A stretch of DNA of 64,000 nt from CBDUZS01 sp965371785 (GCA_965371785.1 CBDUZS010000003.1:9810-73809), one strand, 5' to 3'. Shown: positions 52,359 through 60,928, counted from the first letter of the stretch. The notes: generated from the letters alone by a model not told the origin. Program-made: numbers and translations.

Positions 52359-52915
52359 TGATACCGGAGTTCAAAAGGTTGAAGACCTGGAAAAAGGAAC
52401 TTAACATCTGCATCCGCTGCGGTTACTGCTACGAACTCTGCCACCTCTTCAAGTCGAAATTCTGGGAAGTCGACACACCCAGGGCAAAACTCATTCTTCT
52501 CTACCGCCTGATGAACGGTGAGATTGAATGCACGGATGAGATTGCGGACAAGATCGCCGAGTGCTTCCATTGCAGGAACTGCGAACGCAGCTGCGCGGCC
52601 AAGATCCCGGTAACCGACATCATTCAGGATGCGAAAGCCGACCTTGCCGATGCAGGTTTCGAGTTCCGTGGTACGGCTGCTCTTGTCGATGACGACATCT
52701 GTGGCCACTGCGGGATGTGCTCATCCGTATGCAAGGTCGAGGCCATAACGATCGATGAGGATATGAAACGGATAGTAGACCCCGTCATATGCGTGAGCTG
52801 CGGTGTCTGTGTTGCGTCATGCCCATCCGGAGCCATTACCCAGAAGGAAGGCTTCGGCATACTGGAAAGCGATCTCAGAGAGAGTATGCTCTCCTCACTC
52901 GCTGGAGGTGCGTAA
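52358..52915 (+). CDS. Four-cluster iron-sulfur adaptor: HdrC-like N-terminus joined to an HdrA-like ferredoxin tail
   Basis: 185 aa with sixteen cysteines in four complete [4Fe-4S] motifs. C18-C21-C24-C28 and C69-C72-C75-C79 are spaced as in HdrC/GlcF. C115-C118-C121-C125 and C145-C148-C151-C155 (GVCVASCPSGAI) are as in the C-terminal ferredoxin part of HdrA, which in methanogens contacts MvhD. This one protein can therefore link the FAD oxidase upstream to MvhD downstream. It lacks the CCG domains of GlcF/HdrB and has no flavin fold. ATG at 52358 is used (GGAGAAG upstream). Its stop overlaps the mvhD-like start (TAATG). Confidence 0.9.
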   Translation: MIPEFKRLKTWKKELNICIRCGYCYELCHLFKSKFWEVDTPRAKLILLYRLMNGEIECTDEIADKIAECFHCRNCERSCAAKIPVTDIIQDAKADLADAGFEFRGTAALVDDDICGHCGMCSSVCKVEAITIDEDMKRIVDPVICVSCGVCVASCPSGAITQKEGFGILESDLRESMLSSLAGGA

Positions 52916-53328
52916 TGAGCGGGAAACCGAAGGTTGTCGTTTTCTGCTGCAACTGGTCGGTCTATCCGGGGCTGCAGCTCTCGCGAATGCTGAACAAGGG
53001 GAGCGATGCCACTATCGAGCCCATCGTAACCATGTGCTCCGGCCGGGTGAGCCCCGAGCTCGTAATCGAGGCGTTCTCCAGCGGCGCATGGGGTGTCATG
53101 GTAACAGGCTGCCCTCCCGAAGAGTGTGATCACGATGGCAATTACAACGCACGGAGGAGAATGACATTGCTCAGGGCGACGCTTGCACAACTGGGGATAT
53201 CCCCTGAGCGGATTGCTATGGACTGGTTCTCCCCTGGGGAATCGGCAAAGCTCAAGAGCGCCGTGAGCTCTTTTGCCGAACAGATCTCACAGCTGGGTCC
53301 GATGAAGTCGGTCCAGGAACTGGCATGA
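52915..53328 (+). CDS. mvhD: MvhD-like hydrogenase iron-sulfur (delta) subunit
   Basis: 137 aa, [2Fe-2S] electron-transfer subunit that joins the MvhAG hydrogenase to a heterodisulfide-reductase-type acceptor. Motifs: FCCNWSVYPG, TMCSGRVSPELVIEAF, GVMVTGCPPEECDHDGNYNARRR and MDWFSPGE near the C-terminus. The ATG at 52915 overlaps the preceding stop; the open frame begins earlier but that part lies inside the adaptor gene. Ends six bases before the usable region of the small subunit start. Confidence 0.93.
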   Translation: MSGKPKVVVFCCNWSVYPGLQLSRMLNKGSDATIEPIVTMCSGRVSPELVIEAFSSGAWGVMVTGCPPEECDHDGNYNARRRMTLLRATLAQLGISPERIAMDWFSPGESAKLKSAVSSFAEQISQLGPMKSVQELA

Positions 53329-53337
53329 GGTGAAATG

Positions 53338-54312
53338 ATGAGTAAACCAAAAGTTGCCCTGTACTGGTGCGCTTCATGCGGCGGTTGTGAAGAAGCGGTA
53401 ATCGACCTGGCCGAAGATCTGCTGAAGGTAACAGAGGCCGTGGATATCGTCTTCTGGCCCGTCGCGCTGGATTTCAAGAAGAAGGACGTCGAAGCCCTGG
53501 AGGACGGCGAGATAGCCCTGACCTTCATCAACGGCGCCGTCCGTACCGAAGAACAGAAGGAAATGGTAGAGCTGCTTCGGCGCAAATCCGGTCTGGTCAT
53601 AGCCTTCGGCTCATGTGCCCATATTGGCGGCATACCCGGCCTGGCCAATTTCTACGACCGCGAGAAAGCCTTTGAACGGGCTTACATCACCACTCCTTCC
53701 ACCGTAAATCCGGAGGGGGTCCTTCCCTCTACCGAAACGGATGTCGACGGATACAGGCTGACACTGCCCGAATTCTGGAACACCGTGCATACACTTGATC
53801 AGGTTATCGATGTTGACTACTACCTGCCTGGCTGTGCTCCGCCGCCCGACCTCATCATGGATGCGATCACGGCCGTTCTCACGGATAGCCTGCCGGAAAA
53901 GGGAGCGGTGCTCGCACCGGTTAAATCCCTTTGCGATACGTGCCCCAGATCCGATTCGAAACCTCTGAAAATTTCCATCAGCAGCCTGAAAAGACCACAC
54001 GAGGTGATGCCCGATCCGGAGAAGTGCTTCCTCGAGGAAGGGCTGATCTGCCTCGGAATGTCCACGAGGTCAGGGTGCGGGGAACGCTGTATCAACGCAA
54101 ACATGCCCTGTCGAGGCTGCTTCGGTCCCCTGGACGGTGTGTTCGACGGTGGCGCGAAAGCGTTGTCGGCTATTGCTTCGATCCTCGAACTGGAAGACGA
54201 GGAGAACGCAACCGAAGAGGACCTGCTCAAACTGTTGAAGCCTATTGCCGACCCGGCGGGCCTGTTCTACATGTACAGCCTGCCATCGTCTCTGCTGAGA
54301 AGGAGCCAGTAA
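53338..54312 (+). CDS. mvhG: [NiFe]-hydrogenase small subunit (MvhG-like, group 3)
   Basis: 324 aa. Carries the Fe-S relay from the NiFe site: proximal cluster residues in WCASCGGCE, FGSCAHIGGIPG and YLPGCAPPPD, and distal cysteines in SLCDTCPRS, KCFLEEGLICLG and the NMPCRGCFGP block. ATG at 53338 is spaced five bases from GAGGTG; the ATG at 53335 is also possible. No twin-arginine signal, so the enzyme is cytosolic, as in group 3 hydrogenases. Two bases separate its end from the large subunit. Confidence 0.92.
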   Translation: MSKPKVALYWCASCGGCEEAVIDLAEDLLKVTEAVDIVFWPVALDFKKKDVEALEDGEIALTFINGAVRTEEQKEMVELLRRKSGLVIAFGSCAHIGGIPGLANFYDREKAFERAYITTPSTVNPEGVLPSTETDVDGYRLTLPEFWNTVHTLDQVIDVDYYLPGCAPPPDLIMDAITAVLTDSLPEKGAVLAPVKSLCDTCPRSDSKPLKISISSLKRPHEVMPDPEKCFLEEGLICLGMSTRSGCGERCINANMPCRGCFGPLDGVFDGGAKALSAIASILELEDEENATEEDLLKLLKPIADPAGLFYMYSLPSSLLRRSQ

Positions 54313-54313
54313 G

Positions 54314-55774
54314 ATGGCAAAGCAGATCACAATCGACCCGATTACCAGACTCGAGGGCCACGGCAAGATCGAGATATTCCTCGATGACAACGGAAACGTC
54401 GACAAAGCCTTTCTCCAGGTTCCGGAGTTCAGAGGCTTCGAGAAGTTCTGTGAAGGCCGTATGGCCGAAGAGCTGCCCCGAATCACACCCAAGATATGTG
54501 GTGTCTGTCCGACCACTCATCACATGGCTTCCGGCAAGGCTCTCGATGACCTCTACAAAGTCGAAGTCCCACCCGCAGGAAAGAAGATAAGGGAACTGGT
54601 CAACTCGGCCTTCATGGCGGAGGATCACACCCTCCACTTCTTCTTCCTCGGCGGTCCGGATTTCATCGTGGGGCCCACGGCGCCTGCGGGCAGCAGGAAC
54701 ATCCTCGGAGTCATCGAGAAAGTCGGCCTGGAGGCCGGCAAACAGGTGATTTCCATAAGAAAGCGGCTTCGCGAAGTAATCACGAAGCAGGGTGGAAGGG
54801 TGATACATCCGGTCTGCAACCTTCCCGGGGGGGTATCGAAAGGTGTTACTCCCGAGGACAGGGAGGAGTACATCGCGACCGGCAAGGCAGCAGTCGAGTT
54901 CTCACAGTTCGCCCTGAAAGCCTTTGCCGACATCGTCCTGGAAAACAAGTCGTACGTCGACCTGATAGTGGGGGACGTCTACAAGCACAGCACGTACTAC
55001 ATGGGGCTCGTCGACTCGAACAACAAGGTGAATTTCTACGAGGGCGATGTTCGTGTAGTGGATCCCGACGGAGTCGAGTACGCGAAGTTCGGACCGAAGG
55101 ATTACCTGAAGCACATCGCCGAGCACGTCGAGCCCTGGAGCTACATCAAGTTTCCCTACCTCAGGAACGTCGGATGGAAGGGGTTCGTCGATGGGAAAGA
55201 CAGCGGTATCTACCGTGTCGCCCCCCTCGCGAGACTCAACGTATCCGACGGAATGGCCACACCGGAAGCCCAGGAGGCGTACGAAAAGATGTACTCCGTT
55301 CTCGGGGGAAAGCCTGCCCACAACACCCTCGCCTACCACTGGGCAAGACTCATCGAGCTGCTCTACGCGTCCGAACGGCTTTTAGAGCTTGCTGAGGACG
55401 AGGAGATTCTCGACCCGAACGTAAGGGCCATCCCTACGGCTACGCCTTCGGAGGGAATCGGAATCGTCGAAGCACCCAGAGGTACACTGATCCACCATTA
55501 CCTGACCGACAGCAACGGTGTTATCACGGGAGTCAACCTGATAGTAGCCACCGTGAACAACGCCGCCGCCATCAGCATGTCGATATCGAAGGCTGCAAAG
55601 GGTTTGATAAAGAACGGAGAAGTATCCGAAGGGCTTCTCAACATGGTCGAGATGGCCTTCAGAGCTTACGACCCCTGTCTTGCCTGTGCCAGCCATTCCC
55701 TGCCGGGTGAAACCCCGCTGGAAGTGAGCGTTATCGATTCTTCGGGCAGCCTCTTGAAGAAGATCAGGTCCTGA
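54314..55774 (+). CDS. mvhA: [NiFe]-hydrogenase large subunit (MvhA-like, group 3)
   Basis: 486 aa, holds the NiFe(CN)2CO centre. L1 motif ITPKICGVCPTTHH with C62 and C65; L2 motif DPCLACASH with C455 and C458 as the other nickel ligands. A 25-residue tail follows His461, the expected cleavage point for a maturation protease, which is encoded by the next gene. RLEGHGKIEI near the N-terminus is typical. Together with mvhD and mvhG it forms a soluble hydrogenase module whose electron partner here is the FAD oxidase/Fe-S pair, not HdrABC. Confidence 0.94.
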   Translation: MAKQITIDPITRLEGHGKIEIFLDDNGNVDKAFLQVPEFRGFEKFCEGRMAEELPRITPKICGVCPTTHHMASGKALDDLYKVEVPPAGKKIRELVNSAFMAEDHTLHFFFLGGPDFIVGPTAPAGSRNILGVIEKVGLEAGKQVISIRKRLREVITKQGGRVIHPVCNLPGGVSKGVTPEDREEYIATGKAAVEFSQFALKAFADIVLENKSYVDLIVGDVYKHSTYYMGLVDSNNKVNFYEGDVRVVDPDGVEYAKFGPKDYLKHIAEHVEPWSYIKFPYLRNVGWKGFVDGKDSGIYRVAPLARLNVSDGMATPEAQEAYEKMYSVLGGKPAHNTLAYHWARLIELLYASERLLELAEDEEILDPNVRAIPTATPSEGIGIVEAPRGTLIHHYLTDSNGVITGVNLIVATVNNAAAISMSISKAAKGLIKNGEVSEGLLNMVEMAFRAYDPCLACASHSLPGETPLEVSVIDSSGSLLKKIRS

Positions 55775-55782
55775 CCGTTATG

Positions 55783-55806
55783 GGGGGCAGTCTTCCGGCT
55801 GCCCCC
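55783..55806 (+). other. Intercistronic hairpin between hydrogenase large subunit and protease
   Basis: An 8-bp G+C stem, GGGGGCAG (55783-55790) with CTGCCCCC (55799-55806), closed by an 8-nt loop and not followed by a T run. It may protect or partly attenuate the operon mRNA, lowering protease output compared with structural subunits. Confidence 0.55.
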
Positions 55807-55829
55807 ATCCCGTCCGCCGGGGAATTACA

Positions 55830-56306
55830 ATGAATAGAATCCTTGTACTGGGTCTCGGGAATCCCATTCTCTCCGATGATGGTGTCGGCCTGTGGATTGC
55901 CCGCAGGCTGGGGGAGAGGCTGCCCGAAATCGAAGTGAGGGAGGAAGCCATTGCCGGCATTTCGATTCTCGACGTGGTGCAGGGCTTTTCCAGGCTCGTT
56001 ATCATCGATTCGATCATGACTGAAGACGGTCTTCCCGGGCAGCTTCACAGGCTCACTCTCGAAGATCTTGGTCCCGCAGTGGCTGCGGTATCACACCATG
56101 GAACGGGGCTGGCTTCGACGTTCGAAGTGGGCAGGCTGATGGGGTACGAACTCCCGGAATCGGTTGAGATCTATGCCGTCGAGATAGAGAACAACACCGA
56201 ATTCGGAGAGTGCTTCAGTCCCGAAGTCGAGAAACGGCTGCCAGGGATAGTGGAGACGATTCTAAGAGATTCCTTCGGTGGCCGGAGTTTCCGTTCCGAT
56301 TCCTAA
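55830..56306 (+). CDS. Hydrogenase maturation endopeptidase
   Basis: 158 aa, HyaD/HybD/HycI family nickel-dependent peptidase that removes the C-terminal tail of the large subunit. Motifs: LGLGNPILSDDGVGLWI with the metal-binding Asp, a central VVIIDSI-like strand (LVIIDSIMTEDG) and SHHGTGLASTFEV with the His ligand. It follows the large subunit after 55 bp containing a hairpin. Its end overlaps larA convergently by 4 bp. Other maturation genes (hyp) are not in the window. Confidence 0.92.
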   Translation: MNRILVLGLGNPILSDDGVGLWIARRLGERLPEIEVREEAIAGISILDVVQGFSRLVIIDSIMTEDGLPGQLHRLTLEDLGPAVAAVSHHGTGLASTFEVGRLMGYELPESVEIYAVEIENNTEFGECFSPEVEKRLPGIVETILRDSFGGRSFRSDS

Positions 56307-57544
56307 CCGATCTTCGGTACGGACATGGAACCGCTCATCAGTACGACCACGTGAGCCTGTGGACCCATGACGGACAGCGCTTCGTCGACCGCTGCCTGCA
56401 GATCGCTCCAGGGCCTGATGAAGCATGAATTCAGTACGTCATCATCCAGGTCGGTGTAACCCCACATCTCACCCCGGATAGCGATCTCCGCCATCTTTCC
56501 CGCCTTGTGCCAGCCCAGTTCGTACCCGTCGTCGAGCAGCCTGAGAGTCTCCCCGGGCGTATCGCATGACGCGAGAAGCTTCACGAAGGCTTCCTCTCCG
56601 ATGCCGTCTCGGCACTTCGAAACCATGAGCAGTATTCCACCATCGACCAGAGCCAGCTTCCCGTTGTCCAGGGCTTTCTGGGACTGGTAGAGGTCGATGT
56701 CCATCGGGTAGGGGGCGATGCTGATGACCAGTTCAGCCTTTCTGGAAACCGGAACGCAGTAGACATCGTTGGCTTTTTCGATGGCCGCATAGAAGCTTCC
56801 ATGAATGTGTCCTGCCGTTGCCGCGTAGATGCGGTGATCTCCATCCAGCACCGTCATTATGGAGAAGATAGGCTTCTTCGAGATCGTTTTGAGGGCATCG
56901 ATCATGTCGTCATGAACAGGATTTCCATCCAGGGCAAGGGCAGAAGATTCCGGTCTGAGAGCGTATTTGTGATTCTGCTCGATGGTCCTGAAGGATGCGA
57001 TTCCCGGCAGGAAGGCTTTTCGTCCACCCGTGTAACCAGCGAAGTAGTGGGGTTCGACGGAACCGATTATGACGAACTCGTCTGCTTCGACACCGGCCCT
57101 GTTGACGTACATCTCGGTACCGTTCTTCGATGTGCCGATGTGGATCATGTCACGGTCTTTCCGGGCATCATGCATGATCACGTTGTCCTGGACTTCTTCG
57201 TACAGGTCACCGAAGATTTCCTTTAGCTCCTCCTCGGTGGATGCTCGGTGTACTCCCGTTGCAACGATGAATTTGTGGGGAATCTTCTTGAGATCGTTCC
57301 AAATGAGCGAGAGAACTCTTGCGGTTGGCGTAGGACGTGTGGCGTCGTTGACTATGACGAGAGTGTTGCCGCACGCGCTCACGAACTCGGAGAAACTGGG
57401 GGAATCGACGGGGTTCTCGAGTGCGGAACGAAGGACCTCTTCCTCATCGCCGGAGGGAACGGAGTTCGGGTACACAACTTCGGCGCTGTCGGGTAATTCC
57501 AGCGGGATACTGCCGTCTCTTCCGTAGGGAACGTCTATTCTCAT
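56303..57544 (-). CDS. larA: Nickel-dependent lactate racemase LarA family protein
   Basis: 413 aa. LarA interconverts D- and L-lactate with a covalent nickel-pincer cofactor. Key positions are present: D67 and R70 in NDATRPTPTARV, H99 in ATGVHRAS, H166 in SVEPHYFAGYTGGRK and K176, the lysine that binds the cofactor; the 10-residue H166-K176 spacing equals H174-K184 of the Lactobacillus enzyme. larB, larC and larE needed for the cofactor are not in the window. The start overlaps the aconitase stop (TAATG), so it is coupled to acn. Some family members racemise other 2-hydroxyacids; the adjacent FAD hydroxyacid dehydrogenase makes lactate the leading candidate. Confidence 0.9.
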   Translation of the reverse strand: MRIDVPYGRDGSIPLELPDSAEVVYPNSVPSGDEEEVLRSALENPVDSPSFSEFVSACGNTLVIVNDATRPTPTARVLSLIWNDLKKIPHKFIVATGVHRASTEEELKEIFGDLYEEVQDNVIMHDARKDRDMIHIGTSKNGTEMYVNRAGVEADEFVIIGSVEPHYFAGYTGGRKAFLPGIASFRTIEQNHKYALRPESSALALDGNPVHDDMIDALKTISKKPIFSIMTVLDGDHRIYAATAGHIHGSFYAAIEKANDVYCVPVSRKAELVISIAPYPMDIDLYQSQKALDNGKLALVDGGILLMVSKCRDGIGEEAFVKLLASCDTPGETLRLLDDGYELGWHKAGKMAEIAIRGEMWGYTDLDDDVLNSCFIRPWSDLQAAVDEALSVMGPQAHVVVLMSGSMSVPKIG

Positions 57545-59484
57545 TATCGGTCTCCATCTCCGCAGCGAATCCAGTTGAGCAGCCCACCTGCCAGGATAAT
57601 TTCGATATCCCGCCCCGAGAGAGTGTGGCCGACTTCGAACCTGTGACCGGTCGTGTGATCGATTACACTCAATTTCTTATCCACCGACAGGTACTGCCGA
57701 GGATTCACGATCTCAAGCTCGTGTCCTGTCTTCAGAGCCCGGTAATCCTCCTCGGTCTCGAGCAGCAGAGGGAGAATACCGGAATTGACGAGATTGGCAG
57801 TGTGAATCCGTTCGAACGAGCGTGCGAAAATTGCTTTGACACCCAGATGCATGGGGCAGATTGCCGCATGTTCACGGCTGGAGCCCTGTCCATAGCTCTC
57901 GCCGCCGACGATGAAATTGAACGAGCCGCCCGAGAGGTTCTCACGGCATCTTGCCGGAAAAGCCGGGTCGATTCCCTCGAACACGAAATCGGAGTACCTG
58001 TCTATGTTGGATCGGTAGATCAGACGTTTCCCGGCGGGCATGATGTGGTCGGTTGTTATCTTGTCACCCACGACCAGCTGTACCTTTCCCGTCAGCTTCT
58101 CGGGAAGGCTTTCGTTTACGGGGGGTGGGCCGATGTTAGGGCCTCTGATCGGTTCGAATGCTGGATCGTGCTCCATTATCGTCATGCTGTCGTCAACCGG
58201 GAAGGAATCGGGTACGGTGATGGATGGGCAGGCTATCCCCAGTTCCCGCGGATCCGTGATTTCCCCGGTTATAGCAGCTGCCGCCGCAACCTCCGGGCTC
58301 ACCAGGAAAACCTGTGCGCTTGCCGTTCCCGATCTGCCTTCGAAATTCCTGTTGGCCGTTCTGAGGGATATTGCATCGGTGGCAGGAGCCATGCCGTTGC
58401 CGATACAGAACCCGCACGTGCTCTCTGCTATTCTTGCTCCGCTGTCGATGAGGGACTCGAGATGACCGGACCGTGCGATCATTGTCAGGACCTGCCTCGA
58501 GCCGGGTCCTATCGTGAGCCCTGTGTTTTTGTTCACCCTTTGTCCTGCGAGAATCTCCGCAGCCATTGCGAGATCCCTGAAGGAAGAGTTCGTACAGGAG
58601 CCGATGCAAACCTGATCCACCCGCGTACCGATCAATTCAGTGAGTGGAACAACGTTTCCAGGGGAGTGGGGGCAGGCTGCCATGGGCTCGATGCCGCACA
58701 GATCGAGTTCGATCTCCCTGTGATAAACGGCATCCGGATCGGCGTGCAGGGAGCGCCATCCATCCTCCCGGCCCTGGGCCCTGAGGAATGAGCGGGTGAT
58801 TTCATCGGATGGGAAAAGCGATGTGGTCGCACCCGTTTCCGCTCCCATGTTCGTGATAGTCGCCCGGTCCTGCGCGAGCAGGTGAACAAGACCGTCACCG
58901 TAATACTCGTTGATTGTCCCGACGTTGCCTTTTGTCGTGAGGATGGACAGGATCTTCAGGATCAGATCCTTTGCCGAGACGAAATCCTGCAGCTTCCCGG
59001 TCAGTCTGATACCCGTAACCTTCGGGTAGGTCAGCCAGAATGGCTCTCCCGCCATCGCAACTGCCACGTCGAGACCCCCCGCGCCCATGGCCAGCATTCC
59101 CAGCCCACCTGCCGTCGGAGTGTGGCTGTCGGAACCGAGAAGTGTTTTTCCGGGAAGCGCGAATCTCTCGAAGTGGACCTGGTGGCAGATGCCGTTGCCC
59201 GGGCGTGAGAAGCGGACTCCGTAGCGTTTCGCGACCGACTGGAGATACCTGTGGTCGTCGGCATTCTCGAACCCGCTCTGAACCATGTTGTGATCTACGT
59301 AGGAAAGAGAAAGCTCCGTCCGGATGCTATCCACACCGAGGGCTTCGAGCTGGAGAAAAGCCATCGTGCCGGTGGCGTCCTGTGTCAGGGTCTGATCTAT
59401 CCTGATGGCTACTCTTTCACCCGGAACTGGTCTGCCCTCTACGAGATGCTCGTGTATGATCTTTTCTGCAGCCGTGAGGCTCAT
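57544..59484 (-). CDS. acn: Aconitate hydratase
   Basis: 646 aa, close to the monofunctional Aquifex-type aconitase length, isomerising citrate to isocitrate. Cluster cysteines lie in IGSCTNSSF and in ESTCGFCIGNG; other blocks are SYVDHN, GSDSHTPTAGGLGMLAMGAGG, DKITTDHIMPAG and GGESYGQGSSREHAA. The swivel domain is C-terminal (about 480-640). It lies 78 bp after gltA with a hairpin in the gap, and is followed by larA. Confidence 0.94.
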   Translation of the reverse strand: MSLTAAEKIIHEHLVEGRPVPGERVAIRIDQTLTQDATGTMAFLQLEALGVDSIRTELSLSYVDHNMVQSGFENADDHRYLQSVAKRYGVRFSRPGNGICHQVHFERFALPGKTLLGSDSHTPTAGGLGMLAMGAGGLDVAVAMAGEPFWLTYPKVTGIRLTGKLQDFVSAKDLILKILSILTTKGNVGTINEYYGDGLVHLLAQDRATITNMGAETGATTSLFPSDEITRSFLRAQGREDGWRSLHADPDAVYHREIELDLCGIEPMAACPHSPGNVVPLTELIGTRVDQVCIGSCTNSSFRDLAMAAEILAGQRVNKNTGLTIGPGSRQVLTMIARSGHLESLIDSGARIAESTCGFCIGNGMAPATDAISLRTANRNFEGRSGTASAQVFLVSPEVAAAAAITGEITDPRELGIACPSITVPDSFPVDDSMTIMEHDPAFEPIRGPNIGPPPVNESLPEKLTGKVQLVVGDKITTDHIMPAGKRLIYRSNIDRYSDFVFEGIDPAFPARCRENLSGGSFNFIVGGESYGQGSSREHAAICPMHLGVKAIFARSFERIHTANLVNSGILPLLLETEEDYRALKTGHELEIVNPRQYLSVDKKLSVIDHTTGHRFEVGHTLSGRDIEIILAGGLLNWIRCGDGDR

Positions 59485-59508
59485 CTCGACCTCCCTGTAT
59501 ACTCAACT

Positions 59509-59544
59509 GCCGTCGGAACCCGATGTCTTCCGGGTTCCGACGGC
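59509..59544 (-). other. Strong intercistronic hairpin between gltA and acn
   Basis: A perfect 14-bp stem (59509-59522 with 59531-59544, arm GCCGTCGGAACCCG) around an 8-nt loop. On the minus strand, after the stem comes AGTTGAGTATAC, so there is no U tract and it is unlikely to be an efficient intrinsic terminator. A processing or stabilising element, or a factor-assisted attenuator setting gltA above acn-larA, would fit. Confidence 0.65.
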
Positions 59545-59562
59545 AGCCTTCACTCCGTTCGG

Positions 59563-60834
59563 CTAGATCTGATCCTTGAGCCAGCCGGTCTCGACCGATT
59601 TGGGTCTGGTTATTGCTTCCATCATCCCCCTGGATATGACTGACTGCGCGCACAAGCCCATTGCGCGGGAGACTGCGAACAGGACGGTGTAGTAACCGAA
59701 CTCGGTCATACCGTAGTGGTAGAGCAGGGCTCCCGAGGCGGCATCGACGTTGGGCCAGGGGTTCTTTGCCTTACCGTGTTCCTTGAGTATGTCGGGAACG
59801 ACGGCGAAAAGACGGTTCACGAGCTTCAGTACCGGATCTTTGGGGAAATGCTTCATCTCGAATGCCCTGAAGGCTTCGAAACGAGGATCCGTAACCCTGA
59901 GGACGGCATGGCCGTAGCCGGGGATGACACGCCCCGAATGAAGCGTCTCCCAGACCTCTTCCTTCAGTTGCTCGTCATCGGGTACCCCGGCGAATCTGTC
60001 CAGAATCCAGAGAACGAACTTGAGGCATTCCTGGTTTGCCAGACCGTGCAATGGACCGGCAAGCCCGTTCAACCCGGCCGAGACGGCGTAGTAGAGATCC
60101 GACAGCGCCGAGTTGACCACATGGCAGCTGAAGGCGCTGACGTTTCCACCCTCGTGATCGCAGTGGAGGGTGAGGTAGAGACGGATCATATCGGCGAAAA
60201 CAGGGTCGTCTTCCCCCATGCCCAGCATCCTTGCGAAGTTGGCTCCCCAGTCGAGGTTGGGATCCCTCTCTATCCGTGGCCCCTTCTTGTACCTCAGCCT
60301 GTAGATTCCTGCGGCAATTCCCGGGAGTTTCGCGAGAAGGTCGAGTGCATCCTCGAGAGTCGAGACCCAGTAGTTGGGTTTCTTGACGCCGGAGTCATAG
60401 GCTTTCTTGAATTTGGATTCCCGCTGCATCGAGAGAATGGCCAGGTTGAACATGGTCATTGGATGCGAATCCTCTGGCATCTCCTCGAGGATATCCCATA
60501 CGTACGATGGAACATCACCTCTCTCGGAGAACTCTCCCTGGAGCTTTTTCATGGCTGCGCTGTCCGGGAGCTCTCCCGTCAGGAGCAGGAAGAATATTTC
60601 TTCGGGAAGTTTATCCGTCAGGTCGCTGATGGGTATTCCTCTGACGATGAGACCTTTGTCCGGCTCGACCAGAGAAGTGTTGCAGAGCAGGCTCTTCACC
60701 CCTCGCATACCTCCGTAGACCTGTGCTATCGTCACTTCGGAGACTACGGTGTCACTGTTCTCCTTGACCATTTCCCGCAGCTCTGTCGCCCAGACAGGTA
60801 TTTTTCTTCCGAGAATGTCCCTCAGGTTAGGCAA
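59563..60834 (-). CDS. gltA: Citrate synthase (eukaryote-like type)
   Basis: 423 aa; condenses acetyl-CoA and oxaloacetate. The N-terminal extension and blocks DKGLIVRGIPISDL, MTMFNLAILSMQRES, LHCDHEGGNVSAF (His), LAGPLHGLANQE (catalytic His) and PGYGHAVLRVTDPRF are those of the mitochondrial-like citrate synthase group found in some bacteria. The start is TTG at 60834 with an AGGAGG site six bases upstream; no ATG fits. A promoter candidate lies at 60900-60928. It heads the gltA-acn-larA operon. Confidence 0.94.
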   Translation of the reverse strand: MPNLRDILGRKIPVWATELREMVKENSDTVVSEVTIAQVYGGMRGVKSLLCNTSLVEPDKGLIVRGIPISDLTDKLPEEIFFLLLTGELPDSAAMKKLQGEFSERGDVPSYVWDILEEMPEDSHPMTMFNLAILSMQRESKFKKAYDSGVKKPNYWVSTLEDALDLLAKLPGIAAGIYRLRYKKGPRIERDPNLDWGANFARMLGMGEDDPVFADMIRLYLTLHCDHEGGNVSAFSCHVVNSALSDLYYAVSAGLNGLAGPLHGLANQECLKFVLWILDRFAGVPDDEQLKEEVWETLHSGRVIPGYGHAVLRVTDPRFEAFRAFEMKHFPKDPVLKLVNRLFAVVPDILKEHGKAKNPWPNVDAASGALLYHYGMTEFGYYTVLFAVSRAMGLCAQSVISRGMMEAITRPKSVETGWLKDQI

Positions 60835-60899
60835 TTCGAACCTCCTAGTTACTTATTTTTCCATCCGGAAAGGTTGTTTCTCGATCTGTTATGTCTCTG

Positions 60900-60928
60900 A
60901 TAATATGAGCGGGGAACGGGTGGTGCAA
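60900..60928 (-). promoter_or_regulatory. Candidate promoter of gltA-acn-larA
   Basis: Minus strand TTGCAC (60928-60923), 17-bp spacer, TATTAT (60905-60900), with transcription expected near 60893. Divergent from the icd promoter about 40 bp away, so a shared regulator could act on both. Confidence 0.5.

Noticed and set aside
57421..58791. 456-codon plus-strand open frame opposite acn
   Set aside because: It lies antisense to strongly conserved acn and larA sequence, has no recognisable domain, and reflects codon bias on the other strand. The same holds for open frames at 59716-60900 (+), 23199-24494 (-), 48624-49778 (-) and 46483-47382 (-).
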